From the NCBI GenBank assembly GCA_020636645.1, contig JACJXO010000004.1, forward strand, positions 124,001-188,000: a DNA stretch of 64,000 bases, in the 5' to 3' direction. Source of the DNA: Chitinophagales bacterium. GTDB lineage: Bacteria > Bacteroidota > Bacteroidia > Chitinophagales > BACL12. Position numbers and translations under genes: made by a program. This document shows positions 1 to 8,391 of the stretch, piece by piece. The notes under the pieces are model-generated. The model was not told the origin of the DNA. It worked only from the letters and a program-made list of their open reading frames with translations, and searched no databases. How positions within the stretch are numbered: position 1 is the stretch's first letter; the number at the start of each line of letters is the position of its first letter.

Positions 1-392
1 CAGCCCGCATCTTCCACTTTCTTCGCAAACTTCACACTGCTCACCACATGTACCACTTTGATGCCATGTTCTTTCAGGGCAGCAGTGTATGTTTTTGGAT
101 TACCGGCACTGGTAAATACGATGGGTACTTTTTCTTCTATGATGGTTTGAATATGCTGATCGATATCAGGATACAACATCGGCACATTGACCGCAAATGG
201 TTTGTTAGTAGCAGTTTTGCACTTGCGCACATGCGCTTTGAGCACATCGGGATACATGCTTCCGCTGCCTATGATACCCAGTCCGCCGGCATTGCTCACA
301 GCACTGGCCAGTTCCCAGCCGGAACACCAGATCATACCTGCCTGGATGATGGGATATCTGATCTGAAACAGGTCAGTGATACGATTTTTCAT
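1..392 (-). CDS. Nitronate monooxygenase / 2-nitropropane dioxygenase family protein (3' part outside window)
   Basis: Only the first ~130 residues lie inside the window; the gene runs off the left edge. The protein begins MKNRITDLFQIRYPIIQAGM, the FMN-binding start of the nitronate monooxygenase (NMO/NPD) TIM-barrel family, followed by the typical SNAGGLGIIGSGSM and FAVNVPM segments and VFTSAGNPK. Family members oxidise nitronates or act as flavin oxidoreductases in the cytoplasm; the real substrate cannot be read from this fragment. Its ATG shares one base with the TGA stop of the upstream nucleotidyltransferase (TGATG), so the two are probably translationally coupled in one transcript. Confidence 0.85.
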   Translation of the reverse strand, partial: MKNRITDLFQIRYPIIQAGMIWCSGWELASAVSNAGGLGIIGSGSMYPDVLKAHVRKCKTATNKPFAVNVPMLYPDIDQHIQTIIEEKVPIVFTSAGNPKTYTAALKEHGIKVVHVVSSVKFAKKVEDAG

Positions 393-1399
393 CAGCTGAT
401 GCTTTGCGACAGATCGATCTCGGTATTATCGCCGATGCTCAGGCTCTGGCTCAGACCTTTAATGGTTGCGTCACTTCCTATGACAGAATGGTGCAACACC
501 ACGTCGTCTATATTTGAGTAGTTACCGATAATGCTGTCGCGGATGATGCTGTAGTTCACCACAGCGCCTTCGCCCAGGGTCACATTCGGCCCTACGATGC
601 TGTTGCTGATCTGGCATCCATGGGCGATGCTGACCGGATCTATAATGATGGTATTGTCATAAGCAAACTGATCGTGCTTGGTGGTTCCCATCTTTTTCAT
701 CAGAATGGCATTGGTTTCCAGAAGGATCTCCTTTTTGCCGCAATCATACCAGTTCTGCACCTTAAAGCCTCTGAATTTCACGCCGGTTTTAATAAGCAGC
801 ATCAATGCATCGGTCAGATGAAATTCTCCTTGTGTTTTATAGGAGTTATTAATATTTGTTTCAAGTGCTTCAAACAGGGACTTCGCCTCCCGGATCTTGT
901 ATAGTCCCACCAGGGCCAGGTTGCTTTTTGGAATAGTAGGTTTCTCTACCAGACGGGTGATCATACCTTCCACATCGACTTCGGCCACTCCGAAATCACG
1001 TGGATCATCCACTTTCTTAAGCCCGAGCGCTGAGACCGGTTCCTGCATGACAGCTTCCAGATCAGCTTCAAAAATGGTATCGCCCAGGGCGATGAACACC
1101 CCTTCATCTTCCTGCACCAGATCTCTGCATAACCAGATGGCATGGCCCAGTCCTTCGCGGGTATGCTGGAGGATGAAATGGGAGGTGATGTCAGGGTATT
1201 CTTCTTTTACGAAGCTTTCGATCTTTTCTCCGAGATAGCCGATCACAAAGATGAACTCCTTGAATCCTGCTTGCTTCAGGCGGTCGATGATAAAACCAAG
1301 AATGGGTTTTCCCGCCACCGGAATAAGTGGTTTAGGCTGAGAGTAAGTATGTGGTCTCAGTCGCATGCCCACACCAGCAACGGGGATAATAGCCTTCAT
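392..1399 (-). CDS. Sugar-1-phosphate nucleotidyltransferase with left-handed beta-helix tail
   Basis: 335 residues. The N-terminal Rossmann-like domain opens with MKAIIPVAGVGMRLRPHT, the nucleotide-binding signature (GxGxRLRP) of the NTP_transferase family, with KPLIPVAGKPIL directly after it. Residues from about 245 to the end carry hexapeptide-type repeats typical of a left-handed beta-helix (ISNSIVGPNVTLGEGAVV). The family makes NDP-sugars (dTDP- or UDP-glucose type) for surface polysaccharide; the nucleotide used here is not certain. The open frame extends 116 codons further upstream, but the ATG at 1399 is chosen because the family starts there and a TATATTTG promoter element lies 5 bases upstream. 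The stop overlaps the start of the nitronate monooxygenase gene. Confidence 0.88.
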   Translation of the reverse strand: MKAIIPVAGVGMRLRPHTYSQPKPLIPVAGKPILGFIIDRLKQAGFKEFIFVIGYLGEKIESFVKEEYPDITSHFILQHTREGLGHAIWLCRDLVQEDEGVFIALGDTIFEADLEAVMQEPVSALGLKKVDDPRDFGVAEVDVEGMITRLVEKPTIPKSNLALVGLYKIREAKSLFEALETNINNSYKTQGEFHLTDALMLLIKTGVKFRGFKVQNWYDCGKKEILLETNAILMKKMGTTKHDQFAYDNTIIIDPVSIAHGCQISNSIVGPNVTLGEGAVVNYSIIRDSIIGNYSNIDDVVLHHSVIGSDATIKGLSQSLSIGDNTEIDLSQSIS

Positions 1400-1403
1400 A
1401 GCA

Positions 1404-1411
1404 CAAATATA
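1404..1411 (-). promoter_or_regulatory. Bacteroidota -7 promoter element (TATATTTG)
   Basis: TATATTTG matches the Bacteroidota primary sigma factor consensus TAnnTTTG and ends 4 bases before the nucleotidyltransferase ATG, so the transcript should have almost no 5' leader. A divergent, weaker match (TAACTTCG, 1430-1437) sits before the GTG of the CLC gene, so the 42-bp gap serves both directions. Confidence 0.6.
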
Positions 1412-1441
1412 CAATTGCAGGGCATAGGCTAACTTCGCAGC

Positions 1442-3229
1442 GTGAAGGCAAACCAGTGGCTGAAACGCTTTCTGATCTGGCGAGCCCGGCATATCAGCAA
1501 ACGAAATTTCCTGCTGCTCATCGCCGTGGTGATCGGGATGGCTGCGGGTGTTGCCTCTGCCTTGCTGAAATGGTTTGTTCATTTCTGGGAGGAACAGCTG
1601 ATACATATCAACCGTGACTTTGCCTTTGAGTATCTCTATCTGATCTTTCCGGTCATAGGTATTGGTCTGACCATTTTGTTTGTGCGGTTGCTGAACCATG
1701 GCCACCTGGGCAGAGGCATCAGCAGTATCCTGCACGCCATCAGCCATAAATCGTCCATTTTACCGCGTGACATGATGTACTCGCATGTGGTTACCAGCGG
1801 ACTGACCGTTGGTTTTGGCGGAAGTGTGGGGCTGGAGTCGCCCATTGTGGTGACCGGGTCGGCCATTGGGTCCAACCTGGGTATGCTGTTTCATTTCAAC
1901 TATCGTGAACGCACCCTGCTCATTGGATGCGGTGTGGCAGCTGCCATCTCCAGTCTGTTCAATGCCCCCATAGCCGGATTCGTTTTTACGCTGGAGATCC
2001 TTTTGCTGGAACTCGCTGTGTCCAGTTTCATTCCGGTGTTGCTGGCATCTGTAGCCGGAGCCATAACCACCAGTGCCCTGGCCGGAACCGAGGTCATTTT
2101 CAGCTCAGAGCGCATTGATCCGTTCAGGCTGGATCAGATCCACCTTTTTTTGCTGTTGGGAGCAGCAACGGGCATTATCTCACTGTTCTTCATCAGGGTT
2201 TCCAACTACAGCAGGAGATGGTTTACCGGTTTGCAAGGCAGTACCCGGCCATTCCTGTACGGAGGTATCCTGCTTGGTTTGTGCATCTTTGTTTTTCCTC
2301 CTCTGTATGGTGAGGGGTACAGCACCATACGTGCTTTACTGTTAAATGACATGGATGTCATAGCAGACCAGAGTTTCTTCGGTTTGAAGGTGCAGGGAAC
2401 TACCGCCATACTTTTGTACCTGGTTGCGCTGCTGCTGCTCAAAGTGCTGGCAGCCAACCTGACCCAGGGGGCAGGAGGAAACGGCGGTATGTTTGCTCCG
2501 TCTCTGTTTGTAGGCGCCGCTGCAGGCTATGCCTTTGCCCTGCTGATGAACAATGTTGGCCTGGGTTATCACCTGAACCTGGCCACTTTCACTCTGGTAG
2601 CCATGGCAGGGGTATTATGTGGTGTTAACCATGCCCCTTTAACAGGAGTTTTCTTCATTGCTGAGATCACTTCCGGTTATGAACTAATGATCCCGCTGGT
2701 CATCGTCGCCGCGATATCTTATGTGACGGTCAAGTATTTCGAACCTCATCCGATGCCGGTCAGACAATTGATGGATAAAGGATTGTTTGCCGGATATGAC
2801 AGCGACAGCCGTGCCATCAGCAAACTGGACATCACCAAACTGATCGAGCAGGATTTTCAGACAGTACAGCCGAATATGAACCTGGGACAGCTGGTAGAAG
2901 TAGTTTCCCACTGTTCCCGCAATCTCTTTCCTGTGGTAGATGAAGAGGGCGCCTTCAGGGGTATCATTACCCTGGATGACATCAGGACACTGATGTTCAA
3001 ACCGGAGCGGTATGCCGATACTTACGTCAGTCAGCTCATGCATGCGCCGCCCACAGTGCTGCAAAAGCAGGAGGGAATGGATCCTGCCATGAAGAAGTTC
3101 GATGAAACCGGTGCCTGGAATCTGCCTGTGCTGGATGGAGATAAGTATCTGGGGATCATCAGCAAATCACGGATTTTTGGTGTTTACCGGAAGCTTCTCA
3201 GTGAAGAATCCACACGTCTGGAACTCTGA
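1442..3229 (+). CDS. CLC-family chloride channel/transporter with C-terminal CBS pair
   Basis: 595 residues: about eleven hydrophobic helices (residues ~20-430) with CLC signatures, then two CBS domains (~445-590) that usually bind adenine nucleotides. Visible motifs are LGRGIS (position of GSGIP), GSVGLESP with the gating glutamate at E132, FNAPIAGF, and GGNGGMFAPS. The internal proton-path glutamate of E. coli ClcA (E203) aligns with I186 (TLEI), which resembles channels more than the H+/Cl- antiporter. Start is GTG; no better ATG exists before the first helix. It lies divergent from the nucleotidyltransferase. Confidence 0.92.
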   Translation: MKANQWLKRFLIWRARHISKRNFLLLIAVVIGMAAGVASALLKWFVHFWEEQLIHINRDFAFEYLYLIFPVIGIGLTILFVRLLNHGHLGRGISSILHAISHKSSILPRDMMYSHVVTSGLTVGFGGSVGLESPIVVTGSAIGSNLGMLFHFNYRERTLLIGCGVAAAISSLFNAPIAGFVFTLEILLLELAVSSFIPVLLASVAGAITTSALAGTEVIFSSERIDPFRLDQIHLFLLLGAATGIISLFFIRVSNYSRRWFTGLQGSTRPFLYGGILLGLCIFVFPPLYGEGYSTIRALLLNDMDVIADQSFFGLKVQGTTAILLYLVALLLLKVLAANLTQGAGGNGGMFAPSLFVGAAAGYAFALLMNNVGLGYHLNLATFTLVAMAGVLCGVNHAPLTGVFFIAEITSGYELMIPLVIVAAISYVTVKYFEPHPMPVRQLMDKGLFAGYDSDSRAISKLDITKLIEQDFQTVQPNMNLGQLVEVVSHCSRNLFPVVDEEGAFRGIITLDDIRTLMFKPERYADTYVSQLMHAPPTVLQKQEGMDPAMKKFDETGAWNLPVLDGDKYLGIISKSRIFGVYRKLLSEESTRLEL

Positions 3230-3342
3230 TCAGTGACCTGCCTCTCCTGAACATTTCAAGCTTCATGATCATTTTATGACAGATAAAAAGCTGGCTACTT
3301 AAAGAAATGCTTAATTTTATTGGTTGATTCAACGTAAGGCGT

Positions 3343-6096
3343 ATGAAGGGAAAAACTACTCTCCTCCTTTTTGGACTTTTACTGGTCACTTCGCTTCAGG
3401 CACAGGTGGTCATCAATGAGTTCTCAGCAGCTAACTACAGTGATGTAGCTGATAACTATGGTGATTTTGAAGACTGGATCGAACTCTATAATGCCGGTGC
3501 AACTGCCGTTGATCTGGGCGGTTACTTCCTGAGCGATAATGCTTCCAACCCTGACAAGTGGGAGATTCCTGCAGGAACCACGATCAACGCTGGCGGTTTT
3601 CTGCGATTCTGGTGTTCGGGGCGTGATGAGGTATCAGGATCCAATTACCACACCAGTTTCAAGATCACCCAGACAGTTGTGGATGAAGATGTGGTATTTA
3701 CTGCCCCTGATGGTGTGACCATCCTGGATGTGCAATATATTGAAGAGCCCAACCAGAAGAACCACAGTTGGGGAAGATATCCCAACGGTTCTGACAACTG
3801 GTATATCTACACGGATCCTTCACCCAATGCATCCAATGGTGCCACTCACTATGGCGCATATGCCATCAAACCTGACATGGAGCCGAACTCCGGAAACTAT
3901 ACCGGATCGGTTACGGTGTCTATCACTTCTCCGCAACCTGACGTGACCATTCGCTACACCACCAATGGTTCCTGGCCTACTGCAGCATCTCCTGTCTATA
4001 CCGGACCTATCACGCTGGATGAGACCACAGTTATGCGTGTGGTTGGTTTTCATGCCGATGGTGATACTTTACAAAGCTGGTGTTCTACCAATACTTACTT
4101 TATTGATGAAAGCACCAACGTGCCTGTCATTTCCATTAGCGGTGAGGAAGTAGATGACCTGCTGAACGGCAATGGATGGCTCCATCCGATCGGATCATTT
4201 GAGCTTTTTGATGAAAACTTCGTCTTGCAGGATGAAGCCATTGGCGAATTCAATGAACACGGTAATGACTCCTGGGCTTATGATCAGCGTGGATTTGACT
4301 GGATAGTTCGTGACCAGTTCGGATATGACAACGATATTGATCTGGACTTTTTCAGTGATGTAACAGACCGCACAGGTTACCAACGTCTTATAGTAAAAGC
4401 CGCGGCCAACGATAATTATCCGGAATCTTCAGGAGGGGCACATGTGCGTGATGCGTATGTGCATCATCTGAGTCAACTGGGCGGTCTCGATCTGGATGAA
4501 CGTTCCACCTTCTTCTGCCTCGTTTTTCTGAACGGAAATTACTGGGGGGTATATGACTGTCGCGAAAAAGTGGACGACAACGACTACACAGATTACTACT
4601 ACAAGCAGGATGAATATGAAATGGACTTCATCAAATGCTGGGGCGGTACCTGGGCAGAGTTTGGCACCATGGCTGACTGGGATCCGTTCGTCAATTTTGT
4701 GACCACCAATGACATGACAGACCCGGCCAATTATGCCTATGTTACTGACAACCTGAATGTGTTAAGCCTGATCGATTACATCCAGGTCAATACCGTATCT
4801 GTTTGTAAAGACTGGCTGAACTGGAACACCGGATGGTGGAGGGGATATGACCCTGACGGAGGTGCACTTACCTGGCGTTATATTCTTTGGGATAACGATG
4901 CCACTTTCGGCCATTATATAAATTACACAGGTATTCCGGATGATTCGCCTGATGCAGATCCATGTGACCCCTTCGGCCTGTATGTGGACCCCAATGGTCA
5001 TGTGGACATGGTGAATGCTCTGCTGGAGAATGAAGATTTCTTTTCCCTGTATGTGAATCGCTTCGCAGATATGAATGCAACCACATATTCCTGCGACATG
5101 ATGCTCAGTGTACTGGACAGCATGATGAATGTGATCGAACCCGAAATGGAGAGACATACAGACAAGTGGGGAGGCACTTACAGCGGCTGGATGTCCAACT
5201 ATGAAGACCTGTATGAATTCATTGAAGAGCGTTGTGCTTATCTCGAAGTGGAAGGCATGGAAGACTGTTTTGACACACCTGCATATCCAATTGAAGTACA
5301 GATAGACCCGCCCGGTTCAGACAATGAAGTAAAAGTGAATACCATCATTCCTGCTGACTTTCCGTTCTCTGCCGTCTATTTTGGTGGTGTCACCTTCAAT
5401 CTGACAGCGCTTCCTGCTTCAGGTTACATTTTTGATCACTGGGAGTTTCTGCATAACACGCCTTCCAGTACCACAGATGAAGCCATAACCGTAGGCCTGG
5501 AAAGTTCAGATACCATTGTTGCCTATTTTACTGCAGATGTACTGCCTACTTATAACTTTACCCTGGATATCTTCCCTCCTGATGCCGGTACGGCTACAGT
5601 TATTGGAGTAACGCCCGGTACCTATCCATATTCCAACAGTTATCTGAGCGGTACCATTGTAGATATGCAGGCCAGTGCCAATGCCGGATACGTCTTTGAT
5701 TACTGGGAGCTGGATAATCACCTGGTGAATCCCGATCCGTTTGCAGACGATGTTTTCTTCATTCAGAGCACAGTAGAAGATGTACTGGTACATTTCCGCA
5801 CCACCACAGCCATAAATGATCTTGTGGATGGAATTGCGGCTTTTGCAGTTGTTCCTTCTCTGACACAGGGCAATATCCAGGTGCAGTTTGAAATGACACA
5901 AGCAGGAGAAGTAAGCATCGACCTGTTCACCATGACTGGTTCCTTTGCAGGCAACCTGAGCAACGGCTACCAGCCGGCTGGTGAGCACAGTCTCTCCTAC
6001 AACCTGCAGGATATGAACCTGGCTCCGGGAATGTATTTTGTAAGGATACAGTCAAATGGAATCAGCTACAACCAGCAGATAGTTTACAGCAGATAA
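3343..6096 (+). CDS. Secreted lamin-tail / CotH kinase-like protein with T9SS sorting domain
   Basis: 917 residues with signal peptide (to ~A20, LLLVTSLQAQ). Domains in order: lamin-tail domain (LTD, ~22-135, VVINEFSAANYSD), a chitobiase-C-type beta domain (~193-255, RYTTNGSWPT), a CotH kinase-like region (~258-640) with a candidate ATP lysine K352 (LIVKAAANDN) and metal-site motif WDNDATFG (D517/D519), two InlB-B-type repeats (~652-725 and ~740-815, ending in VAYF and VHF), and a type A T9SS C-terminal domain (~835-917, GMYFVRIQSNG). LTD and CotH are often joined in environmental Bacteroidota; substrate is unknown. The protein is expected on the surface or outside the cell. Confidence 0.85.
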   Translation: MKGKTTLLLFGLLLVTSLQAQVVINEFSAANYSDVADNYGDFEDWIELYNAGATAVDLGGYFLSDNASNPDKWEIPAGTTINAGGFLRFWCSGRDEVSGSNYHTSFKITQTVVDEDVVFTAPDGVTILDVQYIEEPNQKNHSWGRYPNGSDNWYIYTDPSPNASNGATHYGAYAIKPDMEPNSGNYTGSVTVSITSPQPDVTIRYTTNGSWPTAASPVYTGPITLDETTVMRVVGFHADGDTLQSWCSTNTYFIDESTNVPVISISGEEVDDLLNGNGWLHPIGSFELFDENFVLQDEAIGEFNEHGNDSWAYDQRGFDWIVRDQFGYDNDIDLDFFSDVTDRTGYQRLIVKAAANDNYPESSGGAHVRDAYVHHLSQLGGLDLDERSTFFCLVFLNGNYWGVYDCREKVDDNDYTDYYYKQDEYEMDFIKCWGGTWAEFGTMADWDPFVNFVTTNDMTDPANYAYVTDNLNVLSLIDYIQVNTVSVCKDWLNWNTGWWRGYDPDGGALTWRYILWDNDATFGHYINYTGIPDDSPDADPCDPFGLYVDPNGHVDMVNALLENEDFFSLYVNRFADMNATTYSCDMMLSVLDSMMNVIEPEMERHTDKWGGTYSGWMSNYEDLYEFIEERCAYLEVEGMEDCFDTPAYPIEVQIDPPGSDNEVKVNTIIPADFPFSAVYFGGVTFNLTALPASGYIFDHWEFLHNTPSSTTDEAITVGLESSDTIVAYFTADVLPTYNFTLDIFPPDAGTATVIGVTPGTYPYSNSYLSGTIVDMQASANAGYVFDYWELDNHLVNPDPFADDVFFIQSTVEDVLVHFRTTTAINDLVDGIAAFAVVPSLTQGNIQVQFEMTQAGEVSIDLFTMTGSFAGNLSNGYQPAGEHSLSYNLQDMNLAPGMYFVRIQSNGISYNQQIVYSR

Positions 6097-6114
6097 TAGT
6101 TTAGTTTAAGACAT

Positions 6115-6146
6115 AAAAAAGGCTGCGCATTTGCGCAGCCTTTTTT
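6115..6146. terminator. Bidirectional rho-independent terminator
   Basis: A perfect 9-bp stem (GGCTGCGCA / TGCGCAGCC) with a 2-base loop is flanked by six A on the left and six T on the right. It sits between the convergent CotH-like gene and the haem/copper monooxygenase gene and can end both transcripts. Confidence 0.9.
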
Positions 6147-6165
6147 ATGTACTATGAGCTCTCTT

Positions 6166-7791
6166 TTATCGGAAGAATATCTTTTCGCTGTACACTACAG
6201 TTCCATTGTCTGTCAGTTGCAACAGATACAGACCAGATGCCCATTGCTTCCGGTCTATGACCGCAAGCCTGTCGCCGGCATACACTTGTTGTGTCAGTAC
6301 CACCTGACCACTGATATCAGTCAACTGCAGCATCAGGTCACGGCCAAACACCTCTTCACTTCTGACCAGCACCTGCTCATTGGCCGGATTGGGGAAAGAT
6401 TGTATGCCTATTAATGGTTCCTGTTCCGGTACGGAGGAAGGCAGGTTCAATCCGGCAGTATCTTCCAGATAGAAATAGATGAGAACCATCATTTCATCAT
6501 CGCTGGTAAGTCCAAACCAGACAGGAGACGGGCCATCATTGATATAACTTGCCTCATGAATGACACCCTCACTGACTTTTATGGGCAGGAAAGAATCCCA
6601 GTATCTGATGGGCGGATGCTGATAATCATAGATCTCGTCAATGCATCCCGGAATACCGTCTGTGCTCTCGCAGGAAGCATCAAAGATCTGCTCGCCTTTG
6701 GTGCCGTCAGCTTTGCGCTTGTACACATTGTAATCTGTTCCGTATTTATGTGTATGACTGGAAATACCCCAAAGAAAGATCTCGTCATCACCTGAATCGT
6801 ATAAAGATTCTTCAAAGGTGTACTCCAACCCGTTATTGGGTATGTAAATGTCTGTATTGGCGGGAAGCTCTGTATGCATTTCCTGAACAGCAGTACCTGC
6901 AGGCTGCGTATAGACATTCATATACACCTCACAGGCAAGCGGCATAGTGGATGAATAGTTGATGTAATGAGAATTCAGATCCAGCCAGGTATCTGATTCC
7001 CAGGGAAAAGCCGTATTGGGTGGCAGATGCAGGTCATAACTGAACTGATTGGCAGTAACGAGAGAAACGCCCAGAAATTCCGGATCGTTGTCACGCAGCC
7101 CATAAGGATTCATCAAATACGTTGGGGCGTCATATTTATAGATGATAAAATGATGTGAATAATCGCCCATGATGACATCAATACGATTTACTTCCAGGTC
7201 TTCCGGTATCTGAGTAGCGAACTTGCTCCAGTATTCATGTTCTGTCTCAGGCCAGAGAAACCAGGGGCCATAGTGTATCTGGAAGCCTTCTTCCGGAGCC
7301 GGTGGTGCCGGAGGGTCCGGAACGCTTTGTATTCCGCCCTCATCATAAAACGTAGCAATGATGGTAGTATCTACCATATTGCCTGTTTCTTTTGCTCCAA
7401 ATATGATCCATTGCCTGATCAGTTCAATTTGTTTGTTATCCAGTACTGGTTCACCTTCCTGAGGGCAGGCCGCACCTTCGCCGGCTGTCAGGTTCACATC
7501 CAGAGCCAGTCCGTTGTTGATCTTGCTGAACAAAAAACTTTTATAGGGATCGCCCGGAGAGATCACTTTCATTCCCTTCCCCGCAGCTTCAGCATTGACC
7601 GGTATGGCATCATAGATAGCATCATACACTTCGGCTGCAGAGCCATTCAGGGTAAGACCGCTTTCGTGTGCTTCTATATGGCAGGAACCACATTTGGCAG
7701 AAATGATATCATACACCTGCAGATATGTGTCCTGTGCATGCAATCCAACTATAGACATGCACAAAGGCAAAGCCAGCAATACTTTTTTCAT
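6166..7791 (-). CDS. Secreted c-type haem / peptidylglycine-monooxygenase-like copper protein, T9SS cargo
   Basis: 541 residues. Signal peptide (MKKVLLALPL...LHAQ), then a c-haem domain with C34-G-S-C37-H38, lacking the usual Met-Pro sixth-ligand motif before its last helix (a CPQEGEP stretch stands there). Residues ~170-445 match the fold order of peptidylglycine alpha-hydroxylating monooxygenase (PHM): H213-H214 (YSHHFIIYKY), H275 (LNSHYINYS), H346-T-H348 (ISSHTHKYG) and M434 (DDEMMVLIYF), i.e. every ligand of the two copper sites. A type A T9SS domain ends the protein (FPNPANEQ to KIFFR). By inference the haem could pass electrons to copper. The ATG at 7791 is preferred over the longer frame because the signal peptide and promoter fit it. 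Confidence 0.8.
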   Translation of the reverse strand: MKKVLLALPLCMSIVGLHAQDTYLQVYDIISAKCGSCHIEAHESGLTLNGSAAEVYDAIYDAIPVNAEAAGKGMKVISPGDPYKSFLFSKINNGLALDVNLTAGEGAACPQEGEPVLDNKQIELIRQWIIFGAKETGNMVDTTIIATFYDEGGIQSVPDPPAPPAPEEGFQIHYGPWFLWPETEHEYWSKFATQIPEDLEVNRIDVIMGDYSHHFIIYKYDAPTYLMNPYGLRDNDPEFLGVSLVTANQFSYDLHLPPNTAFPWESDTWLDLNSHYINYSSTMPLACEVYMNVYTQPAGTAVQEMHTELPANTDIYIPNNGLEYTFEESLYDSGDDEIFLWGISSHTHKYGTDYNVYKRKADGTKGEQIFDASCESTDGIPGCIDEIYDYQHPPIRYWDSFLPIKVSEGVIHEASYINDGPSPVWFGLTSDDEMMVLIYFYLEDTAGLNLPSSVPEQEPLIGIQSFPNPANEQVLVRSEEVFGRDLMLQLTDISGQVVLTQQVYAGDRLAVIDRKQWASGLYLLQLTDNGTVVYSEKIFFR

Positions 7792-7797
7792 GATCTT

Positions 7798-7805
7798 CAA
7801 ATATA
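7798..7805 (-). promoter_or_regulatory. -7 promoter element (TATATTTG) of the haem/copper protein
   Basis: Perfect match to TAnnTTTG ending 6 bases before the ATG at 7791, with a TTG about 23 bases upstream. This supports the shorter start. Confidence 0.55.
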
Positions 7806-7863
7806 AGGCAAAAATGGCCTGACACGAGCAAGTCTGGCCAATTTGAATCAATCATGACAAGGA

Positions 7864-8391
7864 TTAAGAGATCTTATCATCCCTGAACCAGTCTGCATAA
7901 CGAGTGTAGTTATTGGCGATTCGTTCTATATTATGCCTGAATACTTCAGGGGTCAGTTCCTTGACTTTTTTAGCAGGAACTCCTGCATACACAAAGCCCG
8001 ATTCCAATATAGTATGTTCCAGCACCACTGCACCTGCGGCAATCAGTACTTCACTGTGAACCACGGCGTGGTCCATGACTATAGCTCCCATACCTACCAG
8101 CACACGATCGCTGATGGTGCATCCGTGTACAATGGCATTATGCCCGATACTGACTTCGTTTCCAATAGTGGTTGGTGCGGTCTGGAAGGTACAATGGATG
8201 ACCGCATTATCCTGGATATTCACCTTGTTACCTATTCGGATGCTGTTCACATCGCCGCGAACTACTGCATTGAACCATACACTGCAATCATCGCCTGTAA
8301 CCACATCACCCACAATGGTGGCATTCGGCGCCAGAAAACAACGTTCACCGAAAACCGGGTTCTTTCCTTCAACCGGCAGCAGCAGAGCCAT
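7864..8391 (-). CDS. Gamma-carbonic anhydrase family protein (hexapeptide repeat)
   Basis: 175 residues. Nearly all of it is a left-handed beta-helix of hexapeptide repeats with the family blocks NATIVGDVVTGDDCSVWFN, VVRGDVNSIRIG, NIQDNAVIHC, SIGHNAIVHGC and GMGAIVMDHA. The histidines of H-C, IGHNAIVHGC match the zinc ligands of gamma-class carbonic anhydrases, but many family members (YrdA/PaaY-type) have other or unknown activities. The start MALLLPVEGK is that of the family; it lies 23 bases inside the end of the patatin gene, so the two are co-transcribed. Confidence 0.88.
   Translation of the reverse strand: MALLLPVEGKNPVFGERCFLAPNATIVGDVVTGDDCSVWFNAVVRGDVNSIRIGNKVNIQDNAVIHCTFQTAPTTIGNEVSIGHNAIVHGCTISDRVLVGMGAIVMDHAVVHSEVLIAAGAVVLEHTILESGFVYAGVPAKKVKELTPEVFRHNIERIANNYTRYADWFRDDKIS

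Noticed and set aside
1400..1747. 116-codon upstream extension of the nucleotidyltransferase.
   Set aside because: It runs through the divergent promoter and into the CLC gene, and its sequence is low-complexity with no family match; the nucleotide-binding motif starts at 1399.
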